Source of the DNA: Oxalobacteraceae sp. CFBP 13730
GTDB taxonomy: Bacteria; Pseudomonadota; Gammaproteobacteria; Burkholderiales; Burkholderiaceae_D
Reading direction: 5' to 3'
Length of the DNA: 64,000 nt
Assembly (NCBI GenBank): GCA_014841835.1
Contig: JACYUQ010000002.1
Location: 496,001 to 560,000, forward strand
Below the pieces are notes generated by a model. The model did no database searches. It was given only the letters and a program-made list of their open reading frames with translations, and was not told the DNA's origin. Of the stretch, positions 25,433 to 34,279 are shown one piece after another. The translations under genes were made by a program, and so were the position numbers. Position 1 is the first letter of the stretch. The number at the start of each line of letters is the position of its first letter.

Positions 25433-25478
25433 TACCCACAATAGTGGCGACCGCGACACGACTTTTGGAGAATTAACC

Positions 25479-26819
25479 ATGCACAGCACTACCCACGGCA
25501 GCGACGACGCCGCTCCAATCACGAGCCCGAACAGCGGCGCACGCAATATCAACGCCCGCGACGAACACATTTCCCCTGGCGACATCGCCGTCGGCGTCAT
25601 TGTCGGTCGTTCGGCGGAGTACTTCGAATTCTTCGTGTATGCCATCGCTTCGGTGCTGGTGTTCCCGTCGATCTTCTTCCCGTTTGCCGATCGCCTCGAA
25701 GGCACACTGTACGCCTTTGTCATTTTCGCGTTCGCGTTCATCGCGCGTCCGTTCGGCACGCTGCTCTTCATGTGGATCCAAAAACGCTGGAGCCTCGACA
25801 TGAAACTGTTGATCGCCCTGTTCATGATGGGCACCTGCACCGTCGTCATCGCCCTGCTCCCGAGCTACAGCGAAATCGGCGGCGCCGCCATCGTGATGCT
25901 GGCACTGCTGCGCATCGGCCAGGGCCTGGCCCAGGGCGGTTCGTGGGACGGTCTGCCATCGCTGCTGGCCCTGTCGGCACCTGAAGGCAAGCGCGGCTGG
26001 TACGCGATGCTGGGTCAGCTGAGCGCACCGCTTGGCTTCGTCATCGCCGCCGGCGTGTTCGCTTACCTGATCGGCAACCTGTCGCAGGAAGATTTCCTGA
26101 CCTGGGGCTGGCGCTTCCCGTTCTTCGTCGCGTTCGCCATCAACGTCGTCGGTCTCTTCGCCCGTCTGCGCCTGGTCTCGACCACCGAGTATGCACGCCT
26201 GCTCGACACCAACCACATGACGCCTGCCCCGGTCGGCGAACTGATGCGTAATCAGGGCACCAACATCGTCATCGGCGCCATGACCGCGCTGGCCAGCTAC
26301 GCGCTGTTCCACCTGGTCACCGTGTTCCCGCTGTCGTGGATCCAGCTGTACGATACCCGTCCGGTCGAGTCGTTCCTGCTGGTCCAGATGGGCGGCGCCG
26401 TCCTGGCGGCACTGGGCATCCTGGCATCGGGCTACATCGCCGACAAGGTCGGTCGCCGCACGACGCTGGGCACGCTGGCTGCACTGATCGCGCTGTTCTC
26501 GATCTTCGTGCCATCGCTGATCGATGGTGGCACCGCTGGCCAGAACACCTTCATCCTGGTCGGCTTCACCCTGCTGGGTCTGTCGTATGGCCAGGCCGCA
26601 GGTGCCACGACGTCGAACTTCCAGAAGCACTTCCGTTACACCGGTGCCGCGCTGACGTCGGATCTGGCATGGCTGGTCGGTGCTGCATTTGCACCGCTGG
26701 TTGCACTGGGTCTGTCGGCGAACTTCGGCCTGGGTTACGTCAGCCTGTACCTGTTGTCGGCCGCAGTGGCCACGCTGGCCGCACTGAGCCTGAACCGCAA
26801 ACTGGAAATTCGTGACTGA
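25479..26819 (+). CDS. MFS transporter, MHS type
   Basis: A 446-residue transporter with a 35-residue polar N-terminal tail. VGVIVGRSAEYFEFFVYAIASVLVFPSIFF and TWGWRFPFFVAF are MHS-subfamily segments; the helix 2-3 loop, normally GxxxDrxGR, is altered to MWIQKRWSLD. Together with the atypical SAEYFEF, this hints at a divergent substrate, which cannot be read. Codon use favours GGT, CGT and CTG, as in the neighbouring cyo genes, suggesting strong expression. Single-gene unit: own promoter and a strong terminator 24 bases after the stop. Divergent from cyoA. Confidence 0.85.
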   Translation: MHSTTHGSDDAAPITSPNSGARNINARDEHISPGDIAVGVIVGRSAEYFEFFVYAIASVLVFPSIFFPFADRLEGTLYAFVIFAFAFIARPFGTLLFMWIQKRWSLDMKLLIALFMMGTCTVVIALLPSYSEIGGAAIVMLALLRIGQGLAQGGSWDGLPSLLALSAPEGKRGWYAMLGQLSAPLGFVIAAGVFAYLIGNLSQEDFLTWGWRFPFFVAFAINVVGLFARLRLVSTTEYARLLDTNHMTPAPVGELMRNQGTNIVIGAMTALASYALFHLVTVFPLSWIQLYDTRPVESFLLVQMGGAVLAALGILASGYIADKVGRRTTLGTLAALIALFSIFVPSLIDGGTAGQNTFILVGFTLLGLSYGQAAGATTSNFQKHFRYTGAALTSDLAWLVGAAFAPLVALGLSANFGLGYVSLYLLSAAVATLAALSLNRKLEIRD

Positions 26820-26843
26820 TCTGCATAGCGTGATTTGCCAGTG

Positions 26844-26877
26844 ACAACAACGGCCCTTCGGGGCCGTTGTTGTTTTC
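26844..26877 (+). terminator. Strong Rho-independent terminator after the MFS gene
   Basis: A perfect 13-bp stem (ACAACAACGGCCC and its complement) capped by the stable tetraloop TTCG, running into TTGTTGTTTT. The minus strand shows no T-run after the stem. Confidence 0.88.
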
Positions 26878-27160
26878 GAATGCAGTGGCGTCGGAATGAA
26901 CCGCTCTCGTTACCGATCGCAACATTGCATTTCATCCATAAATCTTTACCAATGGTATGATCGTGACAAATGCCATGCGTGCGGCCTGCCGGCCCGCGCT
27001 ACAGTGACTGTCCGCGCCTCCAATGACGGATGGCGACGCCAGCACACTGGCCAGAACGACGCTGCGCCGCACGGCTTGTCTGCCAACGGCGCAACATCAA
27101 ACAGCCCAACCCGGTAACCGGACGTGGCCGTAATTCTTATTGTCTTCACGATCGCACACC
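26878..27160 (+). promoter_or_regulatory. Gene-free region upstream of the PhnD-like operon
   Basis: No gene is visible in this stretch. An extended -10 element TGGTATGAT lies at 26953-26961, overlapping an 11-bp dyad TACCA-A-TGGTA (26947-26957). If it is the promoter, the leader is about 190 bases, long enough to carry regulation, but I recognise no riboswitch. Confidence 0.35.
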
Positions 27161-28000
27161 ATGAAACTACCACTGTCGCTAGTGGCTGGCGCCCTTCTCG
27201 TCACGCAGTCGGCCTTTGCCGCACCGCCGGCTTGCTACAACTTTTCACCGGTCAACCAGTTCAATGTCCAGGTCTCGGCCAGCTTCTGGAATCCGATCAT
27301 CAGCTACGTGTCGGCCAAAAGCAAAGTCTGCATGAAGCTCAAGCTGGGCCGTACCTCGGCAGATACGACCAGCTTCGTGCTGGCCCGTGAAGTCGACTTT
27401 GCGTTCACCAATCACCTGTTCAGCCCCGACCGCGACAAGATGGGGTGGACCGTGTTCGGACGTCGCAACTCACCACCCGTGCATGCGCAGATCGTGGTGC
27501 CGGCCGACTCGCCCATCAGGGATATTCGTGAACTGGCCGGCGCAGCCGTCAGTTTCCCCGGACCGGAAGCACTGGTTGCCTACAAGGTCAACTATGCGCA
27601 ATTGCTGCGCGCCGAGATCCCTGTGAACGTCGTGTTCGCCGGGAATCAGGACGCCGCGTTCACGCAACTGTCTGCCGGGATGGTCAAAGCGGTCGGCGCC
27701 AACTCCCAGCTGGTGGCCAACTGGAATGGCCGTGAAGGCACCGCGTTTCGCGTGCTGTGGAGCTCGGCGCCATTCAACGATCTTGCGCTGATGGCCTCGC
27801 CACGGGTGCCGGCGGACCAGGTACGTGCCGTCGCCAATGCCTTTCTCACGATGCACAACGATCCGGAAGGCAAGCGCGTGCTGGCCGAATCAGGGGCACT
27901 GATCCACGCCCCGGTGCCGCTGTCGTTCGTCCCAGCCAGCCAGGCCGACTACGCCAGCTACCGCGCGTTCTACGCCGACGCACCGGCCAGCCTGCGGTGA
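27161..28000 (+). CDS. PhnD/SsuA-type periplasmic solute-binding protein
   Basis: A 279-residue exported protein: signal peptide KLPLSLVAGALLVTQSAFA, then a type 2 periplasmic-binding fold of the phosphate/phosphonate-binding (PhnD-like) kind, with FAFTNHLFSPDRDK, IVVPADSPIRDIRELAGAAVSFPGPEAL and FAGNQDAAFTQLSAGMVKAVGANS at the usual places. No ABC transporter genes are adjacent; instead a membrane GGDEF-EAL protein starts 11 bases downstream. This suggests a sensory role, delivering ligand to the signalling protein, and not transport. The ATG at 27161 matches the signal peptide. Confidence 0.82.
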   Translation: MKLPLSLVAGALLVTQSAFAAPPACYNFSPVNQFNVQVSASFWNPIISYVSAKSKVCMKLKLGRTSADTTSFVLAREVDFAFTNHLFSPDRDKMGWTVFGRRNSPPVHAQIVVPADSPIRDIRELAGAAVSFPGPEALVAYKVNYAQLLRAEIPVNVVFAGNQDAAFTQLSAGMVKAVGANSQLVANWNGREGTAFRVLWSSAPFNDLALMASPRVPADQVRAVANAFLTMHNDPEGKRVLAESGALIHAPVPLSFVPASQADYASYRAFYADAPASLR

Positions 28001-28011
28001 CCTTCTCCGCC

Positions 28012-30906
28012 ATGACATCTTCTTCGCTGCGCCTGCTCAAGCGTGTGTTCCTGCCACGCACCCTGATGGGGCGCGTGTTCGGCGTGTTCGCGGCCACGCT
28101 GCTTCTGATGATGGCGGCTGGCCTGGGCATGTTCTATCGCTACCAGTACCTGCAACATATCGAAGAGACGCAGGACAATGCGCTGATGCTGGTCGAAGCG
28201 GTGATCCAGCCGATCGAAGAGAGCGTGGTCATTGGCGATTACGACACGGTCAAGCGTACGCTGGGCAAGATGCTCGTCAAGTCGCCCTTCAGGCGCGCTC
28301 AGTTTCTCGAAGTAGGCGGCGGTGCAATCAGTCTGGAAGCTCAGGACAGCCAGCACGCAGCGCCGCCCGACTGGTTCACGGCACTGATCGTCGAGCGGTT
28401 CTACGATGTCAACCGGATTATCACCGTCGGCGGAAAGGATTACGGCGTCATGCGCCTGTCGTTCGACGTGACCAAACTGGCGGCGCAGCTCTGGCAGCTC
28501 ATCATCGAAACAGCGGCGGTGGCCCTGGTGCTCAGCTCGGCCAGCCTGCTGATGATGCGCGTACTGCTGCGCCGCTGGCTGGAACGACTCGGTGGCCTGC
28601 GCGCATTCGAACATGACGTGGCGTCAGGCCTGGTCACGGCCGAGGCGCCGCTGCACGAGGATGCGCCGCTCGAGATCCAGGAAGCGATCCTGGCCGTCAA
28701 CCGCGGCACCGCCAGCCTGCGCGTGCAGTATGGCGAGCGCATCGAGCTCCTGATGAATTCGCTTGTCCAGCACAAGAGCGCGATGGACCAGGCCGCAATC
28801 GTGTCCGAGATCGACGTCGACGGCCGCATCGCCGTGGTCAACGACCAGTTCATCGCCAACAGCGGTTTGTCGCGTGATGAGGTCGTGGGCCAGCCGCTGG
28901 CGAACCTGACGATCCCGGGCGCGGCCCCGGCATGGGCGCCGGCCCCGGTGGTCTGGCAAGGCGACGTGACGATCGCCGGGCGCGACCGCACGCTGCAATG
29001 GCACCGCACGATCGTGCCGATGTTCGATGCCGGTGGCGTCGAGCGCTATATCTGCATCGATATCGACATCACCGAGCGCAAGGCGTTCGAGCGCACGATC
29101 CTGGCCACGGCCCGGCGCGAGAACCTGATCGCTGAGCTGGGTCGCGTGGCCCTGACCGCCACCGACCTGCGCCACGTGTTCCAGGAAGCGGTGCAGGCCG
29201 CGGCGGGCGGGCTCGATGCACCGACCGCGGCGCTTTTCTCGCTGGAACCGGCGCCGATCGGGCGTTCACTGGTGATCCGCGCGGGCAGCGGCGCCCTGGC
29301 CTCGGCCGCCGGCTTCGCGCTCGACTGCCCACTGGGTCCGATGCCGCAGCAAGAGCCGGCCGATCTGCTGCGGCCGCTGTTCGCGACCGTTGGCGCCGCC
29401 TACCAGGTGCGCAGCAGCGTCGATGCCTGCGTGATTTGCACCGAGAGCCCGTTTGGCGTGCTGGGCGTGTTCAGCGATGACGCCATCCAGTTCGGCCCGG
29501 ACGACCGCAACTTCCTGCGCAGCATTGCGCACATCCTGGCGACCACGATCGAGCGCCACACGGCGCAGCAGCGCCTGACCTATCTGGCGCAGTACGATGC
29601 GTTGACCGACCTGCCGAACCGGCGCTACCTGTCCGAGTCGCTCGACCTGGCCATTGGCGCGGCAGCGACCCACGCACGCCGCGCCGGCGTCATGTTCATC
29701 GACCTCGACCATTTCAAGAAAGTCAACGACATGCTGGGACACGGTGTCGGCGACCAGCTGCTGGTGCTTGCCACCAAGCGCCTGCAGGCCTGCGCGCGCC
29801 CCGGCGACCTGGTGGCGCGGCTCGGTGGTGACGAATTCGCATTGATCCTCCCCGACGGCGTGGAAGATGACGACATCGGCACGCTGTGCACCACCATCAT
29901 CGAGGCACTGGCGGCGCCCTTTTTGCTGCAAGGCCAGCAATTGTTCGTCTCGGCCAGCATCGGCGTTGCGCGCTATCCGGAAGACGGCGCCAATGCCGAA
30001 GCGCTGCTGAAAAGCGCCGACACGGCCATGTATGCGGCCAAGCACAATGGTCGCGGCAATTTCCAGTTCTTCAGCGCCGCCATGCACGACGCCACGACCC
30101 AGCGCATCAAGCTCGAAGCCGAGCTGCACCAGGCGCTGGAACGGCGCGAATTCCTGCTGCACTACCAACCCAAGCTCGACCTTGCCACCGGCAGGGCCAG
30201 CGGCTTCGAAGCGCTGCTGCGCTGGAACCACCCGCAGCGCGGTCTCGTGCCGCCGCTCGAGTTCATCAGCATTCTCGAAGACACGGGGCTCATCATCGCA
30301 GTCGGCGAATGGGTGGTGGCGGAAGTCTGCCGCCAGCTTGGCGCCTGGCGCGCCGACGGCTTCCCCATCGTGCCGGTGGCGATCAACCTGTCCGCGCGCC
30401 AGCTCGAACAGGACGATCTGGCGGCAACGATCGAGCGCATCGTGACGGCTGCCGGCATTGCACCTGCGCTGCTCGAGTTCGAGCTGACCGAGTCGATGCT
30501 GATGGTGAACCCGGACGCTGCGGTCGCGATCCTGGGTCGCATCAAGGCACTGGGCATGCGCTTGTCGATCGATGATTTCGGTACCGGCTATTCGAGCCTG
30601 GCCTACCTGAAGCGTTTCCCGCTCGATGCGCTCAAAATCGACCGCACCTTCGTGCGCGACCTGCCCCACGACAGCGACGATGCGGCGATTACCCGCGCCG
30701 TGATCAACCTGGCGCACAGCCTGAACCTGAAAGTGGTGGCCGAAGGCGTGGAAAATCTCGAGCAGTTGTGCGAACTGAAGCGCTTCGGCTGCGACGAAAT
30801 CCAGGGCTACTATGTGGACCGGCCGCTGGTGCCGGCCAGTTGCTTCACGCGTGTGCATGGCGAACAGCCGGCGGTTGGCCAGCCAAGCGATGCACTGCTG
30901 GTGTAA
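28012..30906 (+). CDS. Membrane PAS-GAF-GGDEF-EAL cyclic-di-GMP protein
   Basis: A 964-residue protein: membrane helix (GVFAATLLLMMAAGLGMFY), a periplasmic segment of about 110 residues, a second helix (IIETAAVALVLSSASLLMM), a HAMP-like linker, a PAS domain, a GAF-like domain, then GGDEF with an intact GGDEF signature (around residue 604) and EAL with FEALLRW (around residue 732), NLSARQ, ELTES and DDFGTGYSS. Both cyclase and phosphodiesterase look intact. A GTG at 27997 overlapping the upstream stop (GTGA) is an alternative start. It is paired with the PhnD-like protein, the probable periplasmic input. Confidence 0.88.
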   Translation: MTSSSLRLLKRVFLPRTLMGRVFGVFAATLLLMMAAGLGMFYRYQYLQHIEETQDNALMLVEAVIQPIEESVVIGDYDTVKRTLGKMLVKSPFRRAQFLEVGGGAISLEAQDSQHAAPPDWFTALIVERFYDVNRIITVGGKDYGVMRLSFDVTKLAAQLWQLIIETAAVALVLSSASLLMMRVLLRRWLERLGGLRAFEHDVASGLVTAEAPLHEDAPLEIQEAILAVNRGTASLRVQYGERIELLMNSLVQHKSAMDQAAIVSEIDVDGRIAVVNDQFIANSGLSRDEVVGQPLANLTIPGAAPAWAPAPVVWQGDVTIAGRDRTLQWHRTIVPMFDAGGVERYICIDIDITERKAFERTILATARRENLIAELGRVALTATDLRHVFQEAVQAAAGGLDAPTAALFSLEPAPIGRSLVIRAGSGALASAAGFALDCPLGPMPQQEPADLLRPLFATVGAAYQVRSSVDACVICTESPFGVLGVFSDDAIQFGPDDRNFLRSIAHILATTIERHTAQQRLTYLAQYDALTDLPNRRYLSESLDLAIGAAATHARRAGVMFIDLDHFKKVNDMLGHGVGDQLLVLATKRLQACARPGDLVARLGGDEFALILPDGVEDDDIGTLCTTIIEALAAPFLLQGQQLFVSASIGVARYPEDGANAEALLKSADTAMYAAKHNGRGNFQFFSAAMHDATTQRIKLEAELHQALERREFLLHYQPKLDLATGRASGFEALLRWNHPQRGLVPPLEFISILEDTGLIIAVGEWVVAEVCRQLGAWRADGFPIVPVAINLSARQLEQDDLAATIERIVTAAGIAPALLEFELTESMLMVNPDAAVAILGRIKALGMRLSIDDFGTGYSSLAYLKRFPLDALKIDRTFVRDLPHDSDDAAITRAVINLAHSLNLKVVAEGVENLEQLCELKRFGCDEIQGYYVDRPLVPASCFTRVHGEQPAVGQPSDALLV

Positions 30907-30945
30907 TGCGGGGCAGCGCCGGCAGAGCGCGATGCGGGTCGCGTT

Positions 30946-30963
30946 TTCGAGGTCTGCCTCGAA
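30946..30963. other. Hairpin after the GGDEF-EAL gene
   Basis: TTCGAGG-TCTG-CCTCGAA, a perfect 7-bp stem with a 4-base loop, 40 bases after the stop. No T-run follows, so if it is a terminator it is a weak one. Confidence 0.4.
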
Positions 30964-30983
30964 CTTCGTCTGAAAGATCGATT

Positions 30984-31011
30984 GAACTTATTGCAAACTT
31001 TTCGACTCTGA
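30984..31011 (+). promoter_or_regulatory. Sigma-E-like promoter before the unknown membrane protein gene
   Basis: GAACTT (30984-30989), a 17-base spacer and TCTGA (31007-31011), an exact match to the RpoE (envelope stress) promoter consensus. The predicted start near 31017 gives a 34-base leader ending in a strong AGGAGGA ribosome site before the ATG at 31051. Confidence 0.55.
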
Positions 31012-31050
31012 TGAGCATGAACATCCGATTTTCTCAAGCAGGAGGATCCC

Positions 31051-32388
31051 ATGCCCATCGTCCAAGCGCCGCCGTCACACCAGCCACCGGCGTCGGCAGC
31101 CCTACCCAGTCAAGCCAGATTCCGCAAGATTCTCAAGTGGACCGTTCCATCGCTCTGCCTGCTGGCTTTATTCTCGTACATCTCGGCCGGGACCCTGGAA
31201 ACGGCAACCGCGCCGTCATCGCTTAATTTCCCTTACCAGTTCCTGGCCATCTTCATCCCCACGCTGGCAGCTGCATCGGCTGCCACCTGGTTCGCGTCTT
31301 CGTTCACCGGCAGTTCGATCGGTTGCCGCAACGACCAGTTTCAATTTGCCTACTTCTTCGTCGTCGTTTCCTTCGCCGTGCTGACAGTCCCGCCGATCGT
31401 TGGCAACCTGGCATTCGGCGGTGAGCCGCTCGGCATCATCTCTGGCTGCGTGCAAGAGACGAAAGTCGCCGATTTGCGCTGTATACTGCTTCCCGGGGCG
31501 ACTGGCCAGAGCAGTAACGCTGACGCGGTGCCAGCGAACGCGCAAGCGCCAGCCGACCCCGGCCGGATACGCAATCAGTGGCTCGTCAATATCGGCGGCA
31601 CGCTGACACGTCAGCCCAATGGCTGTACCCGCACGACGCGCGATTGCGCGCTCGGCTCACCGAATAACCGCGCGTATGTCTCCGGTGGCGTCGTGGTACC
31701 GCTGCCACTCGTGATCATCGCCATGTTCGGCGGTGCGATCAGCCTGTCGCGACGGGTGCCCGAGATCCAGAAACAATCCGAGGACGGCTACGTCGGCACC
31801 GTCGCCAAGCCTGCGATCGAAAAGCACGAGGCACGCGAGCAGCTCGTATTCCAGATCATGCAATTCGTGTCGGCGCCGCTAACTGCCATCGCCGCGCACC
31901 AGATCATCGAGCCGCAAACGCTGACCAGCGCCGTGGCACTGGCCTTTCTTGCCGGCTTCGGTTCGGAAACCATCCTGATGATGATTCGGGGGGTGACTGA
32001 CGGCCTGGTTCCCAAGTCTCTTCGGGCGAAGAATGCCGCGCCGGTGGAATCGGAAGCTGTTGCCGGTTGGCCTGCCACGCCGGTCGCCGACACCGCCGGC
32101 GTGGCTGCACCCGCGCATGGCGGGCAACACGTCAGCGCGCCACACCAGGTATGTATCCGACTCGCTGTCGAGAGCAAGGAACTCGACCCGCACACCTTGA
32201 CGCTGACGGTCAATGCCCAAGTCGTCGACGTCTCCGACCAGGGCCTGGTCGATCTGCACGTGGAAAGCGCCCGCAAGCACGTGATCGTCGCGAAGGCGTT
32301 ACGGCACGGACAACCGGTGAGCGGCACCATCGAGCTGACACCGGACGTGGACGACGAAAACCGATCGATCGAACTTCACCTGGCGTGA
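31051..32388 (+). CDS. Multi-pass membrane protein of unknown function
   Basis: I do not recognise this 445-residue protein. A Pro/Ala-rich N-terminus is followed by three helices (about residues 30-48, 64-82, 100-123), a loop of about 85 residues with four cysteines (GCVQ, RCIL, GCTR, DCAL) that could form two disulfides outside the cell membrane, and about three more helices (213-232, 262-280, 287-308). A soluble C-terminal domain of about 135 residues ends in beta-rich sequence. AGGAGGA precedes the start and a sigma-E-like promoter lies upstream. The broken muramidase gene follows seven bases after the stop, so the two probably formed one operon. Confidence 0.75.
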   Translation: MPIVQAPPSHQPPASAALPSQARFRKILKWTVPSLCLLALFSYISAGTLETATAPSSLNFPYQFLAIFIPTLAAASAATWFASSFTGSSIGCRNDQFQFAYFFVVVSFAVLTVPPIVGNLAFGGEPLGIISGCVQETKVADLRCILLPGATGQSSNADAVPANAQAPADPGRIRNQWLVNIGGTLTRQPNGCTRTTRDCALGSPNNRAYVSGGVVVPLPLVIIAMFGGAISLSRRVPEIQKQSEDGYVGTVAKPAIEKHEAREQLVFQIMQFVSAPLTAIAAHQIIEPQTLTSAVALAFLAGFGSETILMMIRGVTDGLVPKSLRAKNAAPVESEAVAGWPATPVADTAGVAAPAHGGQHVSAPHQVCIRLAVESKELDPHTLTLTVNAQVVDVSDQGLVDLHVESARKHVIVAKALRHGQPVSGTIELTPDVDDENRSIELHLA

Positions 32389-32395
32389 GGCAGAC

Positions 32396-32970
32396 ATGGC
32401 GATCCAGGCATGCGAGGCCGCGCCACTGTCCCAAACTGGTTTCGATGCCGTGCTCGATCGTCTTGGCGTCGATCAGGCCGCATTGTGGTCGCTCCTCACC
32501 GTCGAGACGCGCGGGTTCGGTTTCCTTCCAGACTGGCGCCCAAAGATTCTGTTCGAGCGGCATATCTTTCATAAGCGCACCGGGGGACGCTTCGGCGCGG
32601 GGCACCCGAACATCAGCTCGCCCGCCGGCAAGCGCTACCTGGGTGACGCCGCGGAATATGACCGGCTTGCACAAGCCATCGAACTCGATCGGGATGCCGC
32701 CCTGGAAAGTGCGTTATGGGCCCTTGGCCAGGTCATGGGCTTCAATGCAAAAAACTCGGCTACCACAGTGCCCAAGCGATGGTAGACGAGTTCCGCAAAG
32801 GAGAAAACCAGCAACTTGAAGGGGCTTGTCGCTTCATCTGAACTACTCCCCTCGCGGGGTGCATGGCATCATCGGTGACGGGACATTGGCTTTTATCGTG
32901 GCCTTCCAGCAAGACCAGGGCATCACCGTGACTGCAGAGCTCGATGAAGCGACCTTCCGGGCACTGGAAA
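32396..32970 (+). pseudogene. Frameshifted N-acetylmuramidase with peptidoglycan-binding remnant
   Basis: The first frame (32396-32785) encodes the start of an N-acetylmuramidase (DUF3380 family): LWSLLTVETRGFGFLPDWRPKILFERHIFH, then AALESALWALGQVMGFNA. It then leaves the family sequence at a run of six A (32749-32754). Adding one A restores a family-like continuation (KLGYHSAQAMVDEFRKGENQQLEGACRFI) that stops at 32841. A third frame (about 32850-32970) keeps a peptidoglycan-binding type 1 domain (GIIGDGTLAFIVAFQ... TAELDEATFRALE). At least two frame changes are needed, so it is a decaying gene unless the sequence has errors. Confidence 0.78.
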
Positions 32971-33183
32971 TCGCCGTTAGTCAGGCGCGCGTCATTACCC
33001 TGCTGACTGTTTCACGTCGATCTTCGGGAAACTCTCGCGCCGGGGCGCCGATGGCGCGCTCATGGGGCGTTTTTGGCACGTTCTTGGCGCGTTCATGGCG
33101 TAGTAGCGATGCGCTGCCGACGCCGACAAGCGTGAACCGCCTGACGTCTTGCGCCAAGCCTTCAAGATACCGCGATGCTGCTT

Positions 33184-34092
33184 TCAGGCCAGCGCCGTAT
33201 CGAGCACCGTCATCACGATGAACCCGATGACCAGCGCGATGCTGGCCTGGGTGCCGTTGCCGGACTGGCGCGATTCGGGAATCACGTCGTTGACGATCAC
33301 GAGCAGCATCGCGCCGGCGGCGGCGGCCAGTGCATACGGCAGCAGGCCGGCTGCAATACCAATCAGCGCAACGCCAAACACGGCAGCGATCGGTTCGATC
33401 AGGCCCGACACAATCCCCATGCCAACCGCCGCCAGGCGGCTGTAACCGACGGAATGCAGGGCCAGCGCCACGACCAGGCCTTCCGGCACGTCCTGGATCG
33501 ACACGCCGGTGGCCAGCGACGTGGCTTTTTCCAGGTCGATGCCAGCGAAGGCAACGCCGATCGCCAGGCCTTCCGGCAGGTTATGCAGCGCAACAGCCCA
33601 CACGAACAACCACGCGCGCCGCAGCGACACCTGGTCGGGATCGCTGGAGAGAATGCTGTCGGTATGCACCGCGCGGCTCATCAAAAGAATCGCACCGGCG
33701 CCCGCCAGAATGCCCGCGCCCACCATCAGGCTGGATTCCCAGCTGCCTGCCCCGGCCGAGGACGCCGCGTTCAGCGCCGGAATGACGAGCGAAAACGCGG
33801 TGGCGCCCAGCATGACGCCGGCGCCGAAACCGAGGAATGAGTCGTAAGTACGACGCGAAAAATTCTGTGCAAACAAGACCGGCAACGTGCCAAGCGCGGT
33901 GGCTGCCGCCGCTGCACTGCCGCCCAGCAGGGCAGCCAGCATCTTCGGGTTGGCATTCATGAACTGCTCGATCATGCTGCCGATCAGGATAAACAGGACG
34001 ACGGTGCAGATACCAGCAATGATGACGCGACGTGGGGTGAGCCAGCCTGGCATGCCGCGGTGTGGTGGAGCTTTCTCGACTTGACTATCCAT
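33184..34092 (-). CDS. ZIP family (GufA-like) metal transporter
   Basis: About 302 residues from the ATG at 34092, which has AGGA upstream; a start at 34182 would add a 30-residue Cys-bearing tail (MMASCCGP...). Eight or so helices, with the metal-site signatures AVALHNLPEGLAIGVAFAG and GVSIQDVPEGLVVALALHS. The HNLPEG and DVPEG pair is the GufA/ZIP-5-type pattern for zinc and other divalent metals. The protein is longer than the other ZIP (14972-15733). No metal-responsive regulator is adjacent. Confidence 0.87.
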   Translation of the reverse strand: MDSQVEKAPPHRGMPGWLTPRRVIIAGICTVVLFILIGSMIEQFMNANPKMLAALLGGSAAAAATALGTLPVLFAQNFSRRTYDSFLGFGAGVMLGATAFSLVIPALNAASSAGAGSWESSLMVGAGILAGAGAILLMSRAVHTDSILSSDPDQVSLRRAWLFVWAVALHNLPEGLAIGVAFAGIDLEKATSLATGVSIQDVPEGLVVALALHSVGYSRLAAVGMGIVSGLIEPIAAVFGVALIGIAAGLLPYALAAAAGAMLLVIVNDVIPESRQSGNGTQASIALVIGFIVMTVLDTALA

Positions 34093-34279
34093 GCGGCTTC
34101 CTGGTAACTGAATGCCGGCTGCGGCACAGGGTGCGGCAGCCGGCGCGGTGTCGTTGAGCGGGCCGCAGCAGGAGGCCATCATCGGCTAACCCATTGCATT
34201 TACGCTACTACGACCTATCGTACCACCGGATGCGGATTGCATCGTGCCCGATTCAGAACTGGTATCGGGCACCAGGCCG

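Noticed and set aside
33074..33089. TGGCACG-N4-TGGC, a sigma-54-like GG-N10-GC element on the plus strand
   Set aside because: The only downstream gene is on the other strand and convergent, so there is nothing for it to drive; it lies in decaying sequence after the muramidase remnant.
33053..33100. Imperfect repeat of GGCGCGYTCATGG units
   Set aside because: Only two short, diverged copies in a decaying region; no array structure and no CRISPR-like spacing.
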